From contig JACCTC010000127.1 of NCBI GenBank assembly GCA_013812655.1, positions 25,851-89,850 on the forward strand: a stretch of DNA of 64,000 nucleotides. Reading direction: 5' to 3'. This DNA comes from Deltaproteobacteria bacterium (lineage in GTDB: Bacteria > Myxococcota_A > Polyangia > Haliangiales > Haliangiaceae). The translations under genes and the position numbers were made by a program. How positions within the stretch are numbered: the stretch's first letter is position 1; each line of letters opens with the position of its first letter. Below, piece by piece: positions 8,513-16,653 of this stretch. A model generated the notes under the pieces. That model did not search any database. It was given only the letters and a program-made list of their open reading frames with translations, and was not told where the DNA came from.

Positions 8513-10396
8513 TTATTTCGAGCGGCGCAGGTAGTAGTGCACGCCGCGCTGCGGATGCGAGAGCCGGATCGAGAGCGCGCCGGCCGATGGCGGCTGGACC
8601 TTCGCCGCGAAGCGCCGCGCGCCATCGATCGGGATCGAGATGCCCGCGACCGCGGCGGACCAGCCCGGAAGCACGGCGCCGCGGACGTCGATGTCCCCGG
8701 TCCACGGCTTTCCGTTCGGCGGCGACTCGATGTAGACCTGCGGCGCGGTCTGATCGAAGTCGATCTTCAGCGTCGACACCCTCGGCTGCTTGGTGCCGTC
8801 GATGTCGAACCAGTAGGTGTACTCGCCTTCCTTGAGCTTGCTACCCGGGACGACCACCGATGGCTTGCGCGCGTCGAACGTCTCCTCCTTGCCGGCTTGT
8901 GCGAGGTGCAGCTTGAACGTGCTGCCGCTGCCCTTCGCGCTGACCTGCAGGCTCGGGATCTGGCTCTGGTAGGAGATCCGCCAGGTCCGGCCGTCGGCAT
9001 CGATCGAGTTCTGTGGCGGGATCTTCGGCAGCGCGCGGCGTCCGTCATCACGCACGACGACGACCCGCCCCGACGCGACCGCGCCACCCTCCCCTGCGCC
9101 GGTCGTGCAGCGCACCCGGTACGCCCAGCCTCCGGCAGCGACCAGCAGATTTGCGGCTTCCTTGCCCGAGCTGATCTTCGCGGTGCGAAAGCGCGCGTCC
9201 TTGTCCATCTCGACGACGCCACCGCCGGGACACTTGTCGCCGAACTGGAACTGCACCGCCGTCGGGGGCCGCGGATCGTGGATCGTCAGGCTCTCGCCGG
9301 CGTCCATGCGGAAGTCGAAGTAATTCGGGATCGCCTCGACGACGCGGATCGTCCCCGCCTTCGCGAGCGTCGCGGTCTCGCCGCGCGTCATCGCGAGCTC
9401 GCTGCCCGAGGCTCCCGCAAGCTTGCCCGAGCCGCGCGCCATCGTGATCCGCGAGTCGCGCGCGCTGACCCCGAGCCGGGCCTCGGCCGGCGCCGTCGCC
9501 GTGCCTTGCAGCGCGAGCGAGCCACCGGGCAGCTGGACCTTCGCTTCGCCGGCCGACGCGACGCGCGCATCGCCGAGCTCGACGACGAAGCCGAGATCAT
9601 CGGCGATCGACACGCGTGTGCCGCCACCGAGATCGAGCGTGGTGCCACCGGAGATCAGCTTCGCCGACGAGCCGACCCCGATCCGCACCTTCGCGCCCTT
9701 CGGCAGGTTGCCCGCGCCGGCGTCGAGTGCGGTCCACTTGGTCTCGCCGGGGAGCTGGATCTCGGCGCGCTTGCCAGTGATCTCGGCGGTGACGCCACTG
9801 GTGTCGGCGACCGGCGCCGCGTCGGTCGCGGCGGCGTCGGCGACGACAACGACCGCATCGACCGGCACGCCGGCGTCGACGACCGCGGTCACCGCGACGT
9901 CGAGCCCGATGTCGATCGCCTTGCCGACCACGAGCTCGATGGTCTCGCCATTCGCGGTCGAGACCTGGGCGGCGCCGATCGTCAGCTCGACGGTGCTCTG
10001 GCCATCGGGGTTCGCGGTGATCCGCACGGTGCCATTGCGAGACAGCTTGACGTCGCCGATGTCGAAGCCATAGTCGCCGGTGCCGGTCAGATCGATCGCG
10101 CCGAGCTCCACCGCGATCTTGCTGCTCGTATCGGTGCCGCCGAACCGCAAGACCGTGTGCGGTTGCATCGCGATCAGCGCGCCGCCGGCGATCTTGAGCT
10201 GCGCGCCGCCGTCGGCCGTCCGTGCGGCGTCACCGAGGAAGAACTCGGCGCCGACCTTCACGCCCTTCCACTCGGGCCCGCCGTGCTGGCGCTCGATCGG
10301 ACCGTCGGCCTTCATCAGCTCCGCGATCGCCGCGCTCTTCTTGCTGCACGCAACAGCGAGCACGATGCACAGCCCGAGCACGGCGACTGCGCGCAC
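8513..10396 (-). CDS. FecR-domain lipoprotein with Ig-like C-terminus
   Basis: 627 residues from a GTG four bases after the stop of the upstream gene; this start gives a clean lipoprotein signal (AVLGLCIVLAVACSKKS), while the longer frame does not. A FecR-like domain follows (GPIERQHGGPEWKGVKVGAE, then a region on accumulated inhibitory signals at about 45-140); a second FecR-like segment is at about 210-330. The C-terminal third has two Ig-like or FlgD-like units (KLKEGEYTYWFDIDGTKQPR). FecR-type proteins outside iron transport often sit with envelope barrels; here the immediate upstream gene is such a barrel protein. Function beyond envelope localisation is inferred. Confidence 0.8.
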   Translation of the reverse strand: MRAVAVLGLCIVLAVACSKKSAAIAELMKADGPIERQHGGPEWKGVKVGAEFFLGDAARTADGGAQLKIAGGALIAMQPHTVLRFGGTDTSSKIAVELGAIDLTGTGDYGFDIGDVKLSRNGTVRITANPDGQSTVELTIGAAQVSTANGETIELVVGKAIDIGLDVAVTAVVDAGVPVDAVVVVADAAATDAAPVADTSGVTAEITGKRAEIQLPGETKWTALDAGAGNLPKGAKVRIGVGSSAKLISGGTTLDLGGGTRVSIADDLGFVVELGDARVASAGEAKVQLPGGSLALQGTATAPAEARLGVSARDSRITMARGSGKLAGASGSELAMTRGETATLAKAGTIRVVEAIPNYFDFRMDAGESLTIHDPRPPTAVQFQFGDKCPGGGVVEMDKDARFRTAKISSGKEAANLLVAAGGWAYRVRCTTGAGEGGAVASGRVVVVRDDGRRALPKIPPQNSIDADGRTWRISYQSQIPSLQVSAKGSGSTFKLHLAQAGKEETFDARKPSVVVPGSKLKEGEYTYWFDIDGTKQPRVSTLKIDFDQTAPQVYIESPPNGKPWTGDIDVRGAVLPGWSAAVAGISIPIDGARRFAAKVQPPSAGALSIRLSHPQRGVHYYLRRSK

Positions 10397-10400
10397 GCAG

Positions 10401-11963
10401 CTACTTGCGAAGCTCGAAGTTCTTGACCGCGACGCCATTGGGATCGATCACGACGTCGAGCGTCTGCTCCTTGAAGCCAGGCGCTGTTGCCTTCGCCTTG
10501 TACGTGCCCGGCGGCAGATCGATCGACACCGTGCCGTCCGCGGCGGCGGTCGCGGTCGCGCCACTCGGCTCGATCGTGACGATGCCACCCGGGATCGGCT
10601 TGCCGGTGCCGGCTGCACGGAGCACCGCACGGAGCTGACCCGGTGGCAGCAGCGGCTCGAGCGCCAGCTTCGCGACCGTGTTCGGTCCCTTCACGAGCGT
10701 CAGCGTCTGGGTCGCGGGCTTCTTGCCCTCGACCTCGACGGCGAGCTCGCCGATGGTGTCGTCGAGGTTCGTGGTGCCCGCGACCGTCTTGCCGATCGGC
10801 AGCCGGGGCACCGTGTAGTTGCCCTTGTCGTCGGTGGCGCCGGTACCGGAGTGGTTCTTGAGCTTGATCGTGACCCGCGCGCCTACGACCGGCTTGCCGG
10901 CCTCGTCGGTGATCGTGCCGGTGACGTCGGCGTACTCGATGACCTCGACGTCGGCCGGGTTCACGTTCTTGGTGATGTGGTCGTCGCTCGCGAGCCGACG
11001 CGTGCCGCCGAACCGTCCCTGCAGACCGATGCCTCCCGTGATCGCCGGCTCGTACGCGATCAGCGGGACGTAGTTCATCATCACCTCCGTGGCCTCGATG
11101 CCCGGGACCTTCGCGACCTCGACGAAAGCCAGCAGCGACCACTGGTCTGTCAGGTGCAGCCCGCCGTGCACACCGCCGCGAAGCAGCGGTCCGGGCGCGC
11201 CATCGCCGATGAAGAAGTCGATGCTGCCCTCGGCGCCGACGAACGCCTTGCCCGCGGGGACCGTGATGTGCGCGCCGCCGACGACGGCGTGAAACTCCGA
11301 CACGCCGAGCGAGATCCGATCCGCGACCGATAGCCGCTCCGGCTCCTCGACGGACTTCGCGCTGTTGTCGAGCCGGAACCCGGCGTTGAAGCTCAACGTG
11401 CCGGGCCCCGCCTGCAGCGACAGCAGCCCGCGCGCCTCGACCGAGATCGCGGATCCCGCGACCGACGGCGCGTCCTTGCCAGGGACCCAGACGCCGAGCT
11501 GACCGCCGATCGTCAGCGAGCCCATCGGCTTGCCGGCGCGCACGATCAGCCGTGGATCACCGACGTAGCCGTCTTCCTTCTTGCCGTCGGTTGTCCGAGG
11601 GACGCCGAAGTGACGGTCGTAGCGGCCGTCGAGCGTCAGCGCGATCGTGAACAGATCGGTCGGCGCGTACGCGAATGCAAGGTTGCCAACACCACGCCCG
11701 AACCGATGCTTGTTGCCGCCCTGGTCGGGTAGAAGCCCGCTGCGCCAGCCGAAGCCGCCGAGCGTCGCTACCGCGAACGTCCCTGCCGGGAGCGTCAGCG
11801 CACTCGCAGCGTGAATGCCGCCGGGCAGCGCACCGTAGCCAAGCTGGAGCAGAGGCCCGGCGACCTCGACATCCGCCGTCGCCGAGACCTCGGCCGTCGC
11901 GGGCTGAGCGAGCGCGGACGCCGCGACCAGCATGCACAGGCAAGTTGCTCCCCAGCGACGCAT
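10401..11963 (-). CDS. Outer-membrane beta-barrel protein with carboxypeptidase-regulatory-like repeats
   Basis: 520 residues; signal peptide MRRWGATCLCMLVAASALAQ. Residues about 45-320 alternate short strands with GVGNLAFAYAPTDLFTIALT-type barrel motifs. The C-terminal 190 residues hold carboxypeptidase-regulatory-like (Ig-fold) repeats: DVTGTITDEAGKPVVGARVT, then GKPIPGGIVTIEPSGATA. It resembles the N-terminal part of myxobacterial OmpA-like proteins but has no OmpA peptidoglycan-binding domain. It forms an operon with the FecR lipoprotein downstream (4-bp gap). A GTG three bases earlier (11966) is an equally possible start given the -10-like box. Confidence 0.8.
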   Translation of the reverse strand: MRRWGATCLCMLVAASALAQPATAEVSATADVEVAGPLLQLGYGALPGGIHAASALTLPAGTFAVATLGGFGWRSGLLPDQGGNKHRFGRGVGNLAFAYAPTDLFTIALTLDGRYDRHFGVPRTTDGKKEDGYVGDPRLIVRAGKPMGSLTIGGQLGVWVPGKDAPSVAGSAISVEARGLLSLQAGPGTLSFNAGFRLDNSAKSVEEPERLSVADRISLGVSEFHAVVGGAHITVPAGKAFVGAEGSIDFFIGDGAPGPLLRGGVHGGLHLTDQWSLLAFVEVAKVPGIEATEVMMNYVPLIAYEPAITGGIGLQGRFGGTRRLASDDHITKNVNPADVEVIEYADVTGTITDEAGKPVVGARVTIKLKNHSGTGATDDKGNYTVPRLPIGKTVAGTTNLDDTIGELAVEVEGKKPATQTLTLVKGPNTVAKLALEPLLPPGQLRAVLRAAGTGKPIPGGIVTIEPSGATATAAADGTVSIDLPPGTYKAKATAPGFKEQTLDVVIDPNGVAVKNFELRK

Positions 11964-11971
11964 CACCGAAA

Positions 11972-11977
11972 AGTGTA
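11972..11977 (-). promoter_or_regulatory. -10 box TACACT before the barrel/FecR operon
   Basis: TACACT on the minus strand ends 5 nt before GTG 11966 and 8 nt before ATG 11963, both in frame. Confidence 0.5.
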
Positions 11978-12046
11978 CGCGGTTTCCGCTCGCCAATGTC
12001 ACTGCCCGGACACTCACGAACGGGGCACCTCTGGACTATATAACCG

Positions 12047-13294
12047 TCAATATCGCAGCCAGCGGACCATCTCGCGCAGGCTCGGTCGCTTGCCATACAT
12101 GAGGACGCCAACGCGATAGATCTTCGCCGCCGCGCGGACGACGAGCGCGGTCGACAGGATCAAGATCCCGAGCGACAGGGCAACCTCCCCGAGCGACGCG
12201 CCGCCGAGGACGTAACGCATCGGCATCAGCAGCGGCGACCAGAACGGCACCATCGTCATCACCGTCGACGCGGTGCCGCGGGGATCGCTGCTGATCACCT
12301 GGAAGCAGAGGACGCCGATCACGAGCAGCATCGTGACGGGCATCTGCACCTGCTGGGTCTCCTGCTCGGACGACACCATCGCACCTACCGCGGCATACAT
12401 CGCGGCGTAGAAGAAGAAGCCGATGATGAAATAGGCCAGGACGACGGCGATCTCGGCGAGCTCGAGTGCAGGCAATGTCGGGCCGGCGCCAGTCACGCCG
12501 AACAACCCGAGGAGCTCGTTGCGGTACGCGAGCGTGATCGCGCCCATCGTCAACCACACCGAGACCTGGACGAGCCCGGCCGCGCCGACGCCGAGGATCT
12601 TCCCGGCCATCAGCGAGCGCGGCTTGACGGCGGCGACCATGAGCTCCATCACGCGGCTCGTCTTCTCCTGGACGACGCTGCGCATGACGGCCACGCCGTA
12701 CAGCGTGATCACCATGTAGAGGATGAAGCTCAGGATGTAACCGACGAAGAACGCGGCGAGCCCGGAGGTCGCCTTCGTCGAGCCGGTGTTGAGCTGCGAC
12801 AGGAAGTTCGGCCGCGCGAGGAGCTTGTCGAGCGTGTCGGGGGAGATGCCGGCACGCCGCCCGCGCTCGCCCTGGACGACCTTGCGGACGCTCTCCTCGA
12901 GCATCATCGCGACGATCTGGCTCGACCCGTTGTCGCCCTCGTAGATGATGAACTCGCCCTCGAGCGCGTGCTTCGGGATCACGATGAAGCCGTTGATCTC
13001 GTTGTCGCGGATGCGATTCTTCGAGGTCTCGTACGACGTCTCGGGTGGGACGATCTTCGGGATCCACCGCATACCGCGGAGCTCGGCCGCGATCTGCTCG
13101 CCGAGCGCACCGGAGCGATCGACGATCTCGACCTTGGCGCCGACGACGCTCTTCGACGCGATCAGCGCCGGGATCACGATCATCGCGACCATGAAGACCG
13201 GGCCGAGCAGCGTCATCGCGACAAACCACTTCGACTTGACGCGCTCGAGCAGCTCGCGCCGCGCGATCACGAACGTGTCACGGACGGTCTTCAC
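12047..13294 (-). CDS. ABC-2 type exporter permease (NatB-like)
   Basis: 415 residues. First membrane helix near residues 24-48 (WFVAMTLLGPVFMVAMIVIP), a large extracytoplasmic segment (about 50-170), then five or so helices in the C-terminal half (GYILSFILYMVITLYGVAVM; ILILSTALVVRAAAKIY). This is the topology of the NatB/YhaP branch of ABC-2 permeases, which export Na+ or hydrophobic compounds. Its ATG overlaps the stop of the ATPase gene (ATGA), so the two are translated together. Confidence 0.9.
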   Translation of the reverse strand: MKTVRDTFVIARRELLERVKSKWFVAMTLLGPVFMVAMIVIPALIASKSVVGAKVEIVDRSGALGEQIAAELRGMRWIPKIVPPETSYETSKNRIRDNEINGFIVIPKHALEGEFIIYEGDNGSSQIVAMMLEESVRKVVQGERGRRAGISPDTLDKLLARPNFLSQLNTGSTKATSGLAAFFVGYILSFILYMVITLYGVAVMRSVVQEKTSRVMELMVAAVKPRSLMAGKILGVGAAGLVQVSVWLTMGAITLAYRNELLGLFGVTGAGPTLPALELAEIAVVLAYFIIGFFFYAAMYAAVGAMVSSEQETQQVQMPVTMLLVIGVLCFQVISSDPRGTASTVMTMVPFWSPLLMPMRYVLGGASLGEVALSLGILILSTALVVRAAAKIYRVGVLMYGKRPSLREMVRWLRY

Positions 13295-14289
13295 GCGGTC
13301 TCCTCGATCTCGTCGCTCTCGTCGGGGCGGCGCTCGGCGACCGCCGCGCTGTCGCCAACCTTGGCCACGAAGATCTGGTGGAGCGTCGGGGTCACGATCT
13401 CGAAGCGGCGCAGCGCGACGCCTGCGGTCACGAATGCCGCGAGCAGCTGTGGCGGCGTTGCACCGTCGGCAAGCCTGACCTCGTAATCGGCATGATCGCC
13501 GGCGAGCGGCGGGCGTTTCTCGGCGACGAGCGCGCGATCCTGGATCACGACCTCGGCCTTGTCACGGGCGATCTCGTCGGCGACCTCGATCGCGATCAGG
13601 CCATCGAGCGCCGAGGCACGCTTGATGTCACGTAGCTTGCCGTCGAGGACCTTCTTGCCGCGCGCGATGATGCAGACCGCGTCGCAGACCTTCTCGGCCT
13701 GCTCCATGACGTGCGTCGAGAACAGCACGGTGCGGCCGGCTTTGCGGATCTCGTCGACGACGTCGCGCAGCACCTCGGAGTTGATCGGATCGAGGCCACT
13801 CCACGGCTCGTCGAGGATCACCAGCGCGGGCTCGTGGATCAGCGCGGTCGCGAACTGCACCTTCTGCTGCATGCCCTTCGAGAGGTCCTGCACCTTGTTC
13901 TTCGTCCACTGCGAGAGGCCGAGCCGGTCGAGCCAGGTGCCCGCGCGCTTCTTCGACTCGGCGCGCGACAACCCGCGCAGCTCGCCCATGAACTCGATCA
14001 TGTCGATCACGCGCATCTTCGGGTAGAGCCCGCGCTCCTCGGGGAGGTAGCCGATGTAGGGAGCCGATTCGGCGCCCGGCTTGAGACCGTCGAGCACGGT
14101 GATCGTGCCGTGGTCGGGCGCGATGATGTCCGTGATCATGCGGAGCGTCGTCGACTTGCCGGCGCCGTTCGGGCCGAGGATCCCGTAGGCGACGCCGCGC
14201 GGCACCGTGAACGACACCCGCTCGACGGCGACATGGTTGCCGAACTGCTTCGTGACCTCGTTGACGACGAGCGCGTTCGCGGACTTCAC
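13291..14289 (-). CDS. ABC exporter ATPase (NatA-like)
   Basis: 332 residues from GTG 14289, which overlaps the pyrB stop (GTGA); the longer frame into pyrB is antisense-free shadow and was rejected. Walker [10 protein letters not shown] (39-47), signature [10 protein letters not shown], Walker [14 protein letters not shown], and the switch His in [11 protein letters not shown] are all intact. After residue about 230 is the extension typical of NatA/YhaQ ATPases, ending in [14 protein letters not shown]. It powers the overlapping permease. Confidence 0.92.
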   Translation of the reverse strand: MKSANALVVNEVTKQFGNHVAVERVSFTVPRGVAYGILGPNGAGKSTTLRMITDIIAPDHGTITVLDGLKPGAESAPYIGYLPEERGLYPKMRVIDMIEFMGELRGLSRAESKKRAGTWLDRLGLSQWTKNKVQDLSKGMQQKVQFATALIHEPALVILDEPWSGLDPINSEVLRDVVDEIRKAGRTVLFSTHVMEQAEKVCDAVCIIARGKKVLDGKLRDIKRASALDGLIAIEVADEIARDKAEVVIQDRALVAEKRPPLAGDHADYEVRLADGATPPQLLAAFVTAGVALRRFEIVTPTLHQIFVAKVGDSAAVAERRPDESDEIEETA

Positions 14290-15257
14290 GCGGCCGCCGG
14301 CCTCGCCGCGGGCCACGCCTCGGGCCCGAGGATCGCGCGCTCGAGCACGGCCATCCGGACCGCGACGCCCCAGCTGACCTGGCTCAGGATCACCGCGCGC
14401 GGACCATCGGCGACCTGTGGCGACAGCTCGACGCCGCGATTGATCGGGCCCGGGTGCATCACGATCGCGTCGGGCTTCGCGTAGGCCAGCGAGCGCTCGG
14501 AGAGCCCGAACGTGCGCGACAGCTCGCGGGTATTCGGGAACCGCGGCGCCTCGCCCTCGAAGCGCTCGTGCTGGACCCGCAGCATCATCACGACGTCGGC
14601 GCCCTCGAGCCCCTCGTCGAGCCGGGTCACGACGCGCACTCGCTCGCGCGTGAGGTCGCCGCCGATCAGCTCGATGCCGCGCGGGATCAGCGTCCACGGC
14701 GCGACGAGCCGCACCCGCGCTCCGAGCTTCGCGAGACAGAGGATGTTCGAGCGCGCGACCCGCGAGTGCGAGATGTCGCCGACGATCGCGATCTCGAGGC
14801 CCTCGACCTTGCCCTTGTTGCGGCGGATCGTGGCGGCGTCGAGGAGCGCCTGGGTCGGGTGCTCGTGCTGGCCATCGCCGGCGTTGATCACCGCGCAGCT
14901 GACCTCCTTCGTCAGCATCGCCGCGGCACCGCCGAACGAGTGGCGGACGACGATGCAGTCGGGGAACATCGCCTCGAGGTTGTCGGCGGTGTCGAGCAGC
15001 GTCTCGCCCTTGCTCGTCGACGACGCGGACGCGCTGATGTTGATCGCCTCGGCAGACAGCCGCTTCGCCGCGATCTCGAACGACGTGCGCGTGCGCGTCG
15101 AGTTCTCGAAGAACATGTTGATCACCGTGCGACCGCGCAGCGACGTCAGCTTCTTGATCGGCTCGCTCGCGAGAGACCAGTACGCGTCGGCGTGGTCCAG
15201 GATCCGGATGATCTCCACCGCTTCGAGGTCAGCGATGCTCACCAGGTGATGCGGCAC
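14286..15257 (-). CDS. pyrB: Aspartate carbamoyltransferase, catalytic chain
   Basis: 323 residues. Condenses carbamoyl phosphate and aspartate in de novo pyrimidine synthesis. The carbamoyl-phosphate loop STRTRT is at 53-58, followed by the Ser/Lys loop (SSTSKGET), HPTQ near 137, and HPGPINRG near 270. No pyrI or dihydroorotase is adjacent; instead the stop overlaps an ABC exporter ATPase by 4 bp. The GTG start has TATACG six bases upstream. It is divergent from a Ser/Thr kinase, with only 37 bp between the start codons. Confidence 0.96.
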   Translation of the reverse strand: MPHHLVSIADLEAVEIIRILDHADAYWSLASEPIKKLTSLRGRTVINMFFENSTRTRTSFEIAAKRLSAEAINISASASSTSKGETLLDTADNLEAMFPDCIVVRHSFGGAAAMLTKEVSCAVINAGDGQHEHPTQALLDAATIRRNKGKVEGLEIAIVGDISHSRVARSNILCLAKLGARVRLVAPWTLIPRGIELIGGDLTRERVRVVTRLDEGLEGADVVMMLRVQHERFEGEAPRFPNTRELSRTFGLSERSLAYAKPDAIVMHPGPINRGVELSPQVADGPRAVILSQVSWGVAVRMAVLERAILGPEAWPAARPAAA

Positions 15258-15263
15258 GTCCCT

Positions 15264-15269
15264 CGTATA
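15264..15269 (-). promoter_or_regulatory. -10-like box TATACG, leaderless promoter of pyrB
   Basis: TATACG on the minus strand ends 6 nt before GTG 15257. It lies back-to-back with the kinase -10 box at 15284-15289. Confidence 0.5.
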
Positions 15270-15283
15270 GCAGAACCTAATGA

Positions 15284-15289
15284 TATGGT
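15284..15289 (+). promoter_or_regulatory. -10 box TATGGT, leaderless promoter of the Ser/Thr kinase
   Basis: TATGGT ends 5 nt before GTG 15295 and supports that start over ATG 15280. The pyrB box on the other strand is only 14 bp away, so RNA polymerase cannot occupy both at once. Confidence 0.5.
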
Positions 15290-15294
15290 GGGTC

Positions 15295-16152
15295 GTGTCC
15301 GGAGATCGGGTCGATCGGACCGGTCAGATCATCGGTGGGCGATTTCGCATCGATGCGCTGATCGGCAAGGGTTCGATGGCGGACGTCTACCGCGCCCTCG
15401 ACGCGACGACCAACGAGTTTGTCGCTCTCAAGATCTTGCGGACCTCGCTCGACGGTGACCCGGCCGCCCGCCAGCGGTTCACCCGCGAGGCCGAGGTTCA
15501 GGCGCGGCTCCGGCACCGCAACGTCGCGTCGCTGCTCGCCACCGGCGTCACCGAGCAGACCGAGCCATATCTCGCGATGGAGCTGCTGCGCGGCAAGACG
15601 CTACGCGGCGTGATCAAGCGCGAGGGCCAGCTCGAGCCGCGACGCGCCGCGAGCTACACGTGGCAGGCGTTGCAGGGGCTCGCGGCGGTCCACGCGGCCG
15701 GCGTCCTCCATCGCGATCTCAAGCCCGCGAACATCATGCTCGAGCCCTCGGTGGGTCCCACCGATCGCGTCGTGCTGATCGACTTCGGGTTCGCGAGCGT
15801 CGAGGGCAGCGCCAAGCTCACGCAGCAAGGGGCGATCGTCGGCAGCCTGTCGTACATCGCGCCCGAGCGCCTGCGCGGCGAGGAGATCGATCAGCGCAGC
15901 GATCTCTACGCGATCGGTATCATCCTGTACGAGCTGCTGACCGGAGAGCTGCCATTCGACGCGGCGAACGATCTCGATCTCGTCGACCAGCACCTGTCAG
16001 CGCCGCCGCCACCGCTCGGGCCCCAGTTTCCGCCGGCGTTCGCCGCTCTGATCGAACGCGCCCTCGCCAAGCACCAGGAGGACCGGTTCCCGGACGCGCT
16101 CGCGATGGCTGCGGCCCTCGAGGCTGCGGCCGTGGAGCTGGGTCAGTCCTGA
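15295..16152 (+). CDS. Serine/threonine protein kinase, kinase domain only
   Basis: 285 residues, all of them the Hanks-type kinase fold. Gly-rich region [11 protein letters not shown], catalytic Lys in [17 protein letters not shown] catalytic loop, DFGFA, and APERL are all intact, so it should be active. There is no transmembrane helix or sensor domain, so it is a soluble kinase that must be regulated by partners. GTG 15295 is preferred because a TATGGT box sits 5 nt before it; ATG 15280 would add five residues. Divergent from pyrB. Confidence 0.92.
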   Translation: MSGDRVDRTGQIIGGRFRIDALIGKGSMADVYRALDATTNEFVALKILRTSLDGDPAARQRFTREAEVQARLRHRNVASLLATGVTEQTEPYLAMELLRGKTLRGVIKREGQLEPRRAASYTWQALQGLAAVHAAGVLHRDLKPANIMLEPSVGPTDRVVLIDFGFASVEGSAKLTQQGAIVGSLSYIAPERLRGEEIDQRSDLYAIGIILYELLTGELPFDAANDLDLVDQHLSAPPPPLGPQFPPAFAALIERALAKHQEDRFPDALAMAAALEAAAVELGQS

Positions 16153-16204
16153 TCTTCGAAACGCAGGTTTACAGCCGCGAGCAGCACCTCCGGTCCGCTA
16201 CCCG

Positions 16205-16564
16205 TCAGCGACGTGTGCTGAGGGTCCACAGCAGCTGGGCAAGCGCTGCGCCTGCCTCGGCGTCCCGCGATTTCCACATCGCAGCGAGCAGCGCTGCTTT
16301 CGTGGTCGGCGCCACGACGCGAATGACCTTCGCCTCGATCAAGAACTTCGGTGCGAGCTCGGGAACGTCGAACTGAATTCGGATGAGCTCGCCCGTCTCG
16401 AACTCGACATTGCGATCGTTGCGCAAGAGGACGCCGCCGGCAGAGATGTTGATGACGGTAAGGGTCTCGCTCTGCCTGTCGTGAGTCAGCCCGACCTGCA
16501 CGACGAGCTCGAAACGCTCTTGCTGTCGGCGTTCAGCACCGGGACGCGACTGCTCTTCGGACAT
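16205..16564 (-). CDS. PilZ-domain protein
   Basis: 119 residues, one PilZ domain. The c-di-GMP binding signature is present: RRQQERF (RxxxR) near residues 12-18 and NISAGG (D/NxSxxG) near 41. PilZ domains bind cyclic di-GMP and control motility, polysaccharide or enzyme partners. ATG 16564 was chosen because the domain begins directly after it and CATGCT lies six bases upstream. Convergent with the kinase gene and divergent from the P450. Confidence 0.88.
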   Translation of the reverse strand: MSEEQSRPGAERRQQERFELVVQVGLTHDRQSETLTVINISAGGVLLRNDRNVEFETGELIRIQFDVPELAPKFLIEAKVIRVVAPTTKAALLAAMWKSRDAEAGAALAQLLWTLSTRR

Positions 16565-16570
16565 GCGTGA

Positions 16571-16576
16571 AGCATG
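16571..16576 (-). promoter_or_regulatory. -10-like box CATGCT before the PilZ gene
   Basis: CATGCT on the minus strand ends 6 nt before ATG 16564; only the A2 and T6 positions match well. Confidence 0.35.
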
Positions 16577-16641
16577 AACGATTCTGTCGGGCGAAGCAGC
16601 TCTACATGCGGGCGCGTGTGCCGAACCGGGACGGCACCCGC

Positions 16642-16647
16642 TAGACT
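16642..16647 (+). promoter_or_regulatory. -10 box TAGACT, leaderless promoter of the P450
   Basis: TAGACT ends 6 nt before GTG 16654. No ribosome-binding site is visible. Confidence 0.55.
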
Positions 16648-16653
16648 GCGGCG

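Noticed and set aside
7586..10426. A 946-codon open frame on the plus strand
   Set aside because: Arg/Ala-rich translation antisense to the FecR and lipoprotein genes; no motif or start context.
12018..12046. AT-rich tatataaccg as a promoter for the barrel operon
   Set aside because: It lies after the exporter stop and about 50 bp before the barrel start, while a TACACT box sits at the expected distance; it may be the terminator region of the exporter operon.
14290..14697. N-terminal extension of the NatA-like ATPase in the longer frame
   Set aside because: It overlaps pyrB and contains no homology; GTG 14289 with a GTGA overlap is the natural start.
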